Of a stretch of DNA of 18,645 nt, positions 9,143-17,550 are shown piece after piece. The position numbers were made by a program, and so were the translations under genes. The notes beneath the pieces are model-generated. The model worked only from the letters and a program-made list of their open reading frames with translations, ran no database searches and was not told the origin of the DNA. Positions within the stretch are counted from its first letter, which is position 1. The number at the start of each line of letters is the position of its first letter. Location of the stretch: contig JAYMGJ010000454.1 in NCBI GenBank assembly GCA_037178675.1, positions 1 to 18,645 on the forward strand, given 5' to 3'. This DNA is from Scleroderma bovista (taxonomy: Eukaryota > Basidiomycota > Agaricomycetes > Boletales > Sclerodermataceae).

Positions 9143-10911
9143 TTCAGGAGGTGTCATCGAATGCAACATGTATGCGACGGGTCTGAATTCGCCATCCTCG
9201 CACTTCATGGATATCACTCCCCCGATGGTGAACTCAGACGTGTCTGTTTCCAGGCGGAATTCATGGTCCTGGTCAGGGTACTGAAGTACCGGAGCATGAG
9301 TAAAAGCAGCTTTCAAAGCTTCAAATGCAGCACATTCCTTCTCTCTGAAGTTAAATACTGTATCCTTACACATTAAGTCCGTCATGGGCCTAGCCATGAT
9401 TGCATAGTCCTTTATAAAATGTCTATAGAAATTACTGAGGCCTAGGAATGCACAGACCTGTTTTACATTCGTCGGCTCTGGCCACTTTAAAATAGCGTTA
9501 ACTTTTTCAGGGTCCATTTTGATCCCATCACGAGACACGATCATTCCGAGGAAATCGACTTTGGTGACGTGGAAGTGACACTTCTCAGGTTTGACATAAA
9601 GATCATTATCTCGTAACCATTTCAAAACTTCAAGCATGATTCTGTCATGCTTTTCCTGATCGTCCATGTTCATAAATATCATAAGGTCGTCTATGTACAC
9701 CATGCAGACATCCGACATATTGTGGAAGATCTCATTCATCATCTTTTGGAATGTCGCGGGTGAGTTACAGAGACCGAAATACATAACCAATGGCTCAAAA
9801 GTCCCTTTGTGCATTACAAACACAGCTTTCCATTCATTGCCTTCACGAATCACATTGTTGTAGCCCCAGTGAAGATCCATCTTTGTGAAGAGCTTGCAAC
9901 CCTTGAGCTTGTCAACAAGCTGAGAGATAAGCGGCAGCGGATAGTTATTCTTAATTGTCCAGTCGTTTATATAACGGTAATCCTGTACCATGCACTTCTT
10001 GCCATCCTTCTTAGGAACAAAGAAGACCGGGGAGGTCTGTTGACTGATAGAAGGTCGAATGTATCCTTTTGCAAGCTGGTCATCTAGGAACACTTTGACT
10101 TCCTTTTGCTCATCAACAGAGAGTGGAATAAGTCTTCCCTTCTTGGGCGGGAAGTCTTCTTTTAGGTCAATTCCATGATCCCAAGGTTTCCTAAGCGGCA
10201 TGCGCTCCAACAACTTTTTACTAAATATGTCTAAGAACTCCCAGTATTCTTTAGGTACCTGTTTCTGAGCTTCTTCTAGGGTTGACTCATCAATAGTGAC
10301 CTTTGATTCATGAGCTTTCAAGGCTTGCACCCAAGTTTCCTGAGATTCATTCTCTTGTAATAATTTAGCAAAGCATGTTTCCAAAAGTGACTTGCACTCC
10401 GGAGGACACCAAGTTAAATTAACTTGGCCGGTAACCCAATCTATATTGGGATTGTGCTTCTGAAGCCAGGTGTGGCCAAGGATAAGCGGAACCTTTCCAA
10501 GGCATGTGACGGCACACCACAGCTTTTCAGCATGTTTCCCAATACCGACTGTCAACAATACATAGTGTGTGATGTCACCCTCTTGGTTCCTAGTGCCATC
10601 TACATTAAGCACAGGTACGGGTTTCACCAGCTTAGATAACTGAAGCCGCCGATCAAGAGCCCAGCTCTTGTCAACAAAGCAACCAGTGGCGCCACTGTCT
10701 AGCAGGGCATCTACCTCAATAGTATTAAGTGGTCCACAAATACGGACCGGTACCGTCACTTCACATTCCATTGTGAAGGACCTTCGCAAGTCGAAAGAAA
10801 CTTCCAAGTTGCTGGCAGGACTTTCCGGTTCCTTAGATGCCAAAGAAGGAGAAAGATTGTCTTTATTCAATCGGGAATTAAGCACACTCAATTTTACTTC
10901 CGGTGCCGAGC

Positions 10912-11521
10912 TGTCAAGACCATGTCCAACTCTGGACTCTTATCTGGTTACTCTGGTCGCATCGCAGTACTACAGCTCAACTCCGGACCTCTGTGCATAA
11001 CTCCGGCCCTGGACGCGCACATATCCTTCCGCTAAGTGCAACCCTTTGCATTAGCCTCAATCCAGTCGTTACCACACTTCCCCGTCCACCCTGTTGTACT
11101 GTGAGTTCTCCATGTCCCATTTATATCTTCTACCTTGTAGTATTTTCTCCAGACCTTACTTATTTTCGTCGGACCTGACCTAGTCCCAACTCCAGTTGTT
11201 CCTTGTCCACCCTTTGGGCTGTTTACTTGTCACCGTAAATACTCGACCCTAGTTCTCCATAGTATAAGTACCCTGTACTCCGTCCTGTATACTTCAGTCT
11301 GAAATCAACCATAGTCTCTACTCCCGTACTCTGTCTGTCTCCATCTCCATCTCCGCCTCACCGGAACCTATGCAAGGGATCAATGCTCGATCCCCTTGTC
11401 GTTGAATCCAATTGGTCTCAACTCCAGCCAGACTAACTCCTGGTCCAGCCTCTGCCCCTCCTTCGTCCGTTTCCGTCTGGACTTGACTGGACCTCTTACC
11501 AGAGTAGACCCGGACTTGACA
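10912..11521. mobile_element. Solo LTR (610 bp) nested in pol of copy A, duplication CGAGC
   Basis: Ends TGTCAAGACC...GGACTTGACA. Flanked by CGAGC at 10907-10911 and 11522-11526. Homologous throughout to 15070-15702. With the LTR and one duplication removed, the frame joins VPSKGVPAKGS to APEVKLSVLNSRL without a shift. No coding sequence of its own is recognisable. It is pyrimidine-rich on the plus strand with repeated CTCCGTCT and TTATTTTCxxxGGACCTGAC blocks. Transcriptional orientation is not decided by the ends. Confidence 0.92.
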
Positions 11522-11777
11522 CGAGCCCTTTGCAGGGACCCCCTTAGAAGGTACAGAACAGTCCAAGTCACAGTCCACAGTGTCGACAGACAAAACAGAG
11601 TAGTGAGAAGCAGACACAGAGACAGGAGAAAGGACAGAAGATACTTTTTTGTAGGTTTTACTAATTTTTGTGCGTAACAAAGCAATGTGGTACTTAAATA
11701 TTGTAGCAACAGCAGGAGATGTAGCACAAGATAGTCTATAATTCAAAATACGTACAGCAGTGTCCAAAAAAGACTCA

Positions 11778-11821
11778 AGAGCAAGGGTGCCCGATTTGTC
11801 CTCACTCTCTAATCTTTTAAA
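11778..11821 (-). promoter_or_regulatory. Predicted -1 ribosomal frameshift signal at the gag-pol junction
   Basis: On the minus strand, gag ends GAT TTA AAA GAT TAG, and pol lies in the -1 frame (TTT AAA AGA TTA). The heptamer T TTA AAA (11815-11821) is a canonical X XXY YYZ slippery site. The spacer GATTAG (11809-11814) includes the gag stop. A hairpin follows: AGAGTGAGG (11800-11808), a 13-nt loop (11787-11799) and CCTTGCTCT (11778-11786), forming 9 pairs with two G-U. Position and spacing fit known -1 signals; activity is inferred. Confidence 0.8.
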
Positions 11822-13213
11822 TCTCTGAAGAATGCCTGCATTTCTGCAAAAGTCATTCCTCTGATGGTGTTTAGCCAGTCATCCTCCAGCTGGGCTTGCA
11901 TTGCCCATGCTTGTTGTTGCCCACGACGAGGGCGGCGCAGCTTTGTGCACTCTCGTGCGATGTGGCCAAACAGTTGGCAATTGTAGCATTGGGGCCCTTT
12001 ACCCCTTTGCTGAACTTGTGCATCTGCGGCTCCTATATCCATAGGAGTGCCGCTGGCCAATGCTGAAGATGATGAGTAGTTTTGGCCCTGGTAATACTGG
12101 GCTGTCCCCTGACCTTGCGTATTGATCAAGAAGAGCCCCTGTGCTCTTCCCATTTCTCATGCCGAGGCCTCCAACTGCACATATGTGCCCCAATCCATGT
12201 TCTGGAGATAGATTTGCTCCAAAACCTTTCTCCGGAGCGCTCTTTCCAACAAGTCCCTAGCATACTGGTCAACACAGCCACTTTGGTTCTTGAGTGCTTC
12301 GAACTGCACCAAGAAGTCATCAATGCACTGCCTAGGGCCCTGCCGGAGGCGAAGAAGCTGGGCACGTGCCCACTCGGCGTTATTCCCGGGGAGAAAGAAC
12401 CTCTCTATCTCCTCTGCGAAGTCATCTCAAGCAGGCCATGCTGGGGGAGGCTGGGGTTGGCCGGGCGGAACCAGCAGGGCATTGGTAAGGGCTTGGGTGT
12501 TACGCTGAGACCAGGTCTCAGTGTGTTCTAACCCAAAGGGTCGTTTGTTCGTCCTTCATGAGGTTGTTCCTCGTGTCATGCCCACAGACGATGCTTGGGA
12601 CTTGGTTCTAGGGACAGCGGTTCCCTAACCAGCAAGGATTACTGGATTTAGTCAAGGGTTCAGAGTATCTCTTAATAGAGATGTGAGAGTGGTCAAAGAG
12701 CAAAAGCAAGCTAGATTGGGTAGCTTGAGAATGGAGAATACAGGAGCTGTCCCTAGGGTTTATATACTACTGTCCATATAGCCTCATGGAGGCAGCACGG
12801 TGTACATGAGGCAAGAGGGACTAAGGCTATTGGCTGCCACAAGCACAGCCAAACACAGGCGAGTACAGGTAAGTACAGGTAAGTACAGGTTGGCACAGCC
12901 GAAGGGCTGTTCAAGAAGGTCACTAGTCCAAGAAAGGAAACAAAGAGGAAAAAGAGTAGGGCAACCATAACATTGGGCTGCCACCATGCAGCTGTCCAGA
13001 TGGACCTGAGCCCACAGACCAGCCTTCAGGCCAGTGAGCCTAGAGAGGACTGCTGCAGTGACCTGCATGTCTGTCGCCCCCTCCATGGAAATCTGGAGCC
13101 AAATTTTGATCTTTGACCACCATTCATGGAACTTCTGAGGGGAGCCATTGAAACTCCCGGGATCTGCGACCACCTTCTTGCATGGCGGCAGTGCATGCTG
13201 AGGCTGTGCAGCT
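11809..13213 (-). pseudogene. gag: Gag of copy A: capsid and CCHC zinc knuckle, two in-frame stops and a nested solo LTR
   Basis: Structural protein that would form the retrotransposon particle and bind RNA. Read right to left, the frame contains KKVVADPGSFNGSPQKFHEW and VLSRLTGLKAGLWAQVHLD. The solo LTR 12498-12972 follows, then QALTNALLVPPGQPQPPPAW, EEIERFFLPGNNAEWARAQL and RLRQGPRQCIDDFLVQFEAL, typical of the Retrotrans_gag capsid region. The zinc knuckle is CYNCQLFGHIAREC (11947-11988, C-x2-C-x4-H-x4-C). Stop codons TGA at 12427-12429 and 12157-12159 share the frame and probably replace Trp (TGG) or Arg (CGA). The natural stop is TAG at 11809-11811. The LTR plus one duplication is 480 bp, a multiple of three, so frame is kept on both sides. 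The longest unbroken piece is 12153-11809. The N-terminus lies further right. Confidence 0.85.
12498..12972. mobile_element. Solo LTR (475 bp) of another family nested in gag, duplication TTGGG
   Basis: Ends TGTTACGCTG...GCAACCATAACA, so its termini are TGTTA/TAACA. Flanked by TTGGG at 12493-12497 and 12973-12977. Its removal restores gag (AAQ-ALTNALL). Near the left end is a perfect palindrome CTGAGACC-A-GGTCTCAG (12505-12521). A TATA-like TTTATATAC lies near 12760, and three 10-bp AAGTACAGGT repeats lie at 12861-12890. It is not obviously homologous to the other two solo LTRs. Confidence 0.9.
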
Positions 13214-13558
13214 GCTGTGAGTCAAAGTGTGGATTTGGGTCAGAGAAATAACCCAAACACAACACCAACAAGGGACTATGAAAATGTGCGAGTGGTGGTT
13301 TACCTCCACAGTGTCCAGAGAGGATGTGCTGAGGAGGGGGAGAGGGGATCTACACCAACAGGGTGATGCAGACGATAATGCAGGATACTCCTGGGGTACA
13401 GGAGTATTAGAAGATGAAGGGTACAGGTGTCTGGACTCTTCCTATAGCCTAGGAAGTGTCAAAGCAGGGATTGAGTTGACTGAGAGGGAAATAGTGATAC
13501 TACACCCAGAGATTGGTGCAGCAGAGGGGCAAGGGGGCTCCTGACGTCCAGAAGCTAT
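13214..13558 (-). pseudogene. Candidate N-terminal part of gag copy A, broken
   Basis: On the minus strand a Pro/Ser-rich frame runs from about 13558 (QEPPCPSAAPISGCSITISL) to LSTSSLDTVE near 13306, with one TAG at about 13437-13439. This composition suits a Gag N-terminus. It lies in a different frame from the capsid part. A GT...AG interval (GTAAAC at about 13306 to GCACAG near 13207) would join the two in frame, but a simple indel is the likelier explanation. No ATG was found; ATA at 13556-13558 may be a decayed start. Confidence 0.4.
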
Positions 13559-14159
13559 GGGAGATGAAGGATTGACTGGCTAGACTCCGCTTGAGCCTAG
13601 AGAAATACTTGAACTTGAATGGATTGAATAAACTTGAGATATCAGAGCCTTTAGACCTTCACTGAAGCCTACAAGACTCAAAGAGCTGAGGGGATACTGA
13701 GAGAGACTGAGAGAGGGATAATTTCGTGCTATTGGGTCTTTTTTTACTGGGCTGAGCCCAGGGGTTTAAATACATGGGGGGGACACAGCATTAAAGTACA
13801 AAAAGAGAAGGGAGTAAGCAGAATTTGTCAAGGATTGGTAAGTGATTGGTAAGAGCTTTGTAAGGGCTTTGTAAGTGACCAGTAAGCAAGGGATAAGCAT
13901 AAATGAGTAAGCATAGGGAGCATGAATAAGCTGCTGAGTAAAGGAATGAGTAAGCTGCATGACAAGATTGATTGGTAAGGGAGTGAGTCATCAGCTGAGT
14001 AATATTTCAAAAATGTGAAAGGGATAGAGTAATACTGATGACATGAGAGCATCAGTAAGCAAGGGATGAGTCACTGCACAGCAGAAGGGAGTCATTGATG
14101 CATAGCCCAAGAAGTTTGATGGGAGGCTGTGTACCATCAGGAATTTGATGGGACAACAA
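13559..14159 (-). other. Unresolved LTR-like or 5' leader sequence right of gag
   Basis: No gene is supported. On the minus strand a TATA-like GTATTTAAACCCC (about 13768-13780) sits between a region with about ten GTAAG motifs (13812-14060, U3-like) and a CTCTCTCAG-rich stretch (13690-13720). This could be a 5' LTR or solo LTR of yet another family. TG...CA ends with a target duplication could not be found, nor a convincing tRNA primer-binding site next to 14160. Confidence 0.35.
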
Positions 14160-14528
14160 TGAGATGACCCTAGGCAAACACCAAGGACCCGACCACATGC
14201 TAAGACTCTGAGAGGATAGGACACGAGTATCTAGAGCAAAGACCCAAGATGAGCTCGAATGGGGAGCCTCTGGGTGCTGGATTGCATGGCATATATACTA
14301 CTATACACGAGGGCTACATGAGGCTATCCATGAGGCTACATGCAGGCAGAAGGCTATGTAACGACATCACTGTGGAGCTAAGGCTATGCGTAATGATGTC
14401 AAGGGTGGCAGCGTATACAGCACGAGGCACAGGTCTAGACTAGGTAGATAAGATAGAGGCTGTACACTAAGATAAGATAAACACTATCTAATCGCAGATT
14501 AGATAAGATAAAAAGTTGGTCTGTAACA
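14160..14528 (-). mobile_element. 3' LTR of gypsy copy B (369 bp)
   Basis: On the minus strand it starts TGTTACAGACC after the polypurine tract and ends GGGTCATCTCA. Homologous to 7068-7415, including the TATATATAC box (about 14291-14299) and GATAA repeats. It differs by an extra segment with a perfect hairpin TATCTAATC-GCA-GATTAGATA at 14485-14505. It could in principle also be the 5' LTR of copy A in a tandem arrangement, but the sequence left of 14160 does not look like a primer-binding site. Confidence 0.85.
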
Positions 14529-14540
14529 ATACTCCCCCCT
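14529..14540 (-). promoter_or_regulatory. Polypurine tract of copy B
   Basis: AGGGGGGAGTAT on the minus strand, directly before LTR B. As in copy A, it overlaps the first base of the pol stop codon (TGA, 14540-14542). Confidence 0.85.
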
Positions 14541-15069
14541 CAGGTGCAGGATTCCAGACTGCAGAACTGAGCATCGCAAACTGTATGGTTTTCGGGGATA
14601 CGACTAAATGATGAGTCAAAGTCCACTTGGGTCATACAAAGCTTCCAAGGAGCAGAGGGATTCTCGTGGTAAAAGCGCTCAACTACCAGAGGAGAATTCT
14701 TCAAATTAGATGAGGGTTCCCATGTTCTCTCGTGTTCTTCGTATCCTTTCCAGTGTACTAAATACTGGAGTTGTCTTTTATAAATACAAGAAGCTACGAT
14801 ATAGTCCACTTCGTACTCTTCATCGCATTCTTCAGAAACATGTACCGGACTGGGCCAGGACACAGGCTGACCAGGAAGAGGACCTAAATAAGGCTTGACT
14901 CGCGAAACATTCACAACCGGGTGAATCCAAAGAGTCCTCGGGAGCTTAAGCTCGACCACATTCAGGGTTACACGAGTGACCTCATAGGGGCCAATCCACT
15001 TCTCTGTAAGCTTTTTAGAAGCACAATTTAGCATATGAAGGTTGTCCGTAGAAAGCCAAACTTGTTGGC

Positions 15070-15702
15070 TGTTATGACCATGCCCAACTCCGGGTCTTAT
15101 CCGGTCACTCCGGTTGCATCGCACCTCTACAGCTCAACTCCAGTCGCTCAACACTTACTCCGGTCACGCTCGCGCAGATATGCCTCCGTTAAGTACGACC
15201 CTTGGACTATCCTCTATTCGCTCGTTACCACACCTCGCCGTTTACCCTGCCTTGACGTGAGTTCTCCGTGAACTCGATATATCCTATACCTTGTAGCATT
15301 TTCACCGGACCTGATTTATTTTCACTGGACCTGACTTTATTTTCATCGGACCTGACCTAGTACTTTCTCCGGTTGTCCCTTGTCCGCCTTTTAGGCTGTT
15401 TACTTGTCACCATATATACTCGACCCTAGTTCTTACTTAGTATAAGTACTCTGTAGTTTATCCTGTACTCCTCAGTCTGAAATCATCTAAGTCACTACTC
15501 CTGATCCTCTGTCCGTCTCCGTCTCTATCTCCGTCTGACTGGAACCTATGCAAGGGATCAACGCTCGCCGTCCTTGTCGTTGAATCCAAACGGTCGCAAC
15601 TCCGGCCCGGGCTAACCTCTGCCCAAACCTCTGACCTCCCCTCTCGTCCGCTTTCGTCCGGACTTGACCGGACCCCCTACCGGAGTAGACCCAGACTTGA
15701 CA
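15070..15702. mobile_element. Solo LTR (633 bp) nested in pol of copy B, duplication TTGGC
   Basis: Ends TGTTATGACC...AGACTTGACA. Flanked by TTGGC at 15065-15069 and 15703-15707. Without it the flanks rejoin to match copy A's TTGTTGGCC(T/C)ACAACATAG. Homologous to 10912-11521 but 23 bp longer. Part of the excess is a third TTATTTTCAxxGGACCTGA block (about 15297-15355) where the other copy has two. It lies between the integrase C-terminal region and the chromodomain. Confidence 0.93.
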
Positions 15703-17522
15703 TTGGCCCACAACATAGTCCAGGGCGGGATTTCTATGCTTATCTGCCTGAAGCTTCATATTACGTTTCGCCTTCTCAGAAGACTCAATGACTTTATTAA
15801 ATATGGTGGCAAAGTCCTTAGCCACTGGGGCTACTGTGTCCACCGGCTCAACACCCATTCGAGGGGAATAACTCCGGGTAATTCCAAACGGGGAATCAGT
15901 AGTCACTTCCAAAACCGTGTTGTTCCAGACAAACTGGGCAATCTTGATCCACTTGGCCCATTTGTTCTGTCGATCGTTTACGTAGGTTTGGAGATACTGA
16001 TTAATTTCGCAGTTCAACCGCTCTGTTTGACCATCGGTCTGAGGGTGAAATGCTGTAGACATTTTCCTTTTTATGCCTAAAAGTTTATACAACTCCCCCA
16101 GGAAGTTGCTCGCAAAGACCAATCCACGGTCAGACACCACAGAAGACGGGAGTCCATGCTGACACCAGACGTGGTCTCTAAATAACTCAGCGGTTGACAG
16201 GGCAGTTTCCTCCTTTGTACAAGGCACAAACACGACCTCTTTGGAGAACCGATCAACCACGACTAATATATAATTGTAACCGAGGGATTCTGGCATCTCG
16301 GTAAAGTCCATGGTGACGTCAAGCCATGGGCCACTAGGGGTAGGGAGAGGAACAAGACTTCCAGAAGTCTTTTGATTCGACACCTTGGACTGCTGACACT
16401 TTTGACAGTGCTTCACATAGGTTTGAATCTGCTCTTTCATCCCTTTCCAAGAATAATGCTTCCTGAGTGCATTATACGTAGCTTTTACTCCTTTATGACC
16501 AGCAACAGGAGTGTCGTGATAGTTCATAATGAGCGACTGTCGCTCTTTGTAAGACTGATCAGAAACATCAATTAGTTTAATAGATACCAGGTTCAACAGG
16601 ACCTGGTCCTTGTTGTCTTCTGAACTAGATACGTAATGGTCCAATCACCTGCTAAGCAGATCTGCAACATGCATCTGAGTTCCCTTTTTATAAATTAAAG
16701 AGTAGTTAAACTGCGTCATCCACATTTGCCAGCGTGCTTGGTGCTTAGACAGGTTCTGTGACTTGGTAAAGTACGTTAAGTTATGATGGTCCGTATATAT
16801 CTCAAAAGCGTAAGGAGTGGCTTCGAGATAATGGCACCAGGCCTCAGTTGCTTTTATGATGGCCAGCATCTCTTTATCGTGAATAGGATAATTTCGTTCG
16901 GGAGGTGTCATGGAATGTGACATGTACGTGACGGGTCTGAATTCGCCGTCTTCACACTTCACAGATATCACTCCCCCGATGGTGAACTCAGACGTGTCTG
17001 TTTCCAGGTGGAATTCGCAGTCCTGATCAGGGTACTGAAGTACCGGAGCACGAGTAAAGGCGGCTTTCAAAGCCTCAAACGCAGCGTGTTCCTTCTCTCT
17101 GAAGTTAAATACAGTATCCTTACACATAAGGTCCGTCATGGGTCTAGCCATGATTGCATAATCTTTAATGAAGCGTCTATAGAAGTTGCCGAGCCCTAAG
17201 AACGCGCAAACCTGTTTTACATTCGTCGGCTCAGGCCACTTCAAAATAGCATTAACTTTCTCAGGGTCCATTTTAATACCATCACGTGAAACGATCATAC
17301 TGAGGAAGTCGACTTCGGTGACTCTGAAGCGACACTTCTCAGGTTTGATGTAAAGATCATTATCATGTAAATGTTTCAAAACTTCCAGCACGATTCTATC
17401 ATGCTTTTCCTGATCGTCCGTATCTGTAAATATCATAAGGTCATCAATATACACCATGCAGACATCCAACATATCGTGGAATATCTCATTCATCATCTTC
17501 TGGAATGTCGCGGGTGAATTGC

Positions 17523-17550
17523 AAAGACTGAAATACAAAGACCGAAATAC
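17523..17550 (-). repeat. 14-bp tandem duplication in the RT region of copy B
   Basis: Two adjacent copies of AAAGAC(T/C)GAAATAC, where copy A has one. It shifts the reading frame within the YFGLCNSPATF motif. Confidence 0.9.

Larger units (their letters stand above)
7427..11821 (-). pseudogene. pol: Pol polyprotein of Ty3/gypsy chromovirus copy A (PR-RT-RNaseH-IN-chromodomain), one in-frame stop, split by a solo LTR
   Basis: Read right to left. The frame begins at the frameshift site (11815-11821) and runs through a short linker. It is interrupted by the solo LTR 10912-11521 plus its 5-bp duplication, and reads on without a shift if that is removed. Order: aspartic protease (LLDSGATG, plus strand near 10695); reverse transcriptase with KMDLHWGYNN and YIDD (9686-9697); RNase H (ETDTSEFTIGG, KEML, YTDHHNLTYF, IADPLSR); integrase with zinc site H-x6-H...C-x2-C, then catalytic D, D and E with exactly 35 residues between the last two (SDCG and QTEW); chromodomain at the C-terminus (EVDYIVASRIYKRKLQYLVH, HWKGYKEHERTWEP, about 7550-7705). 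A single stop TGA at 9140-9142 sits in RNase H, where copy B has CGA (Arg). SDRG has become SDCG and QTER has become QTEW, both explained by CpG-to-TpG changes. A 3-bp deletion follows QTEW. It is close to intact but probably dead. Confidence 0.92.

Noticed and set aside
12600..12972. Alternative shorter insertion using the TTGGG at 12595-12599
   Set aside because: It would give ends ACTTGG...TAACA without TG; using TTGGG at 12493-12497 gives proper TGTTA...TAACA ends and restores gag.
14155..14164. Possible tRNA primer-binding site left of LTR B
   Set aside because: The minus-strand sequence after the LTR starts TTGTTGTCCC, not the TGG expected opposite a tRNA CCA end.
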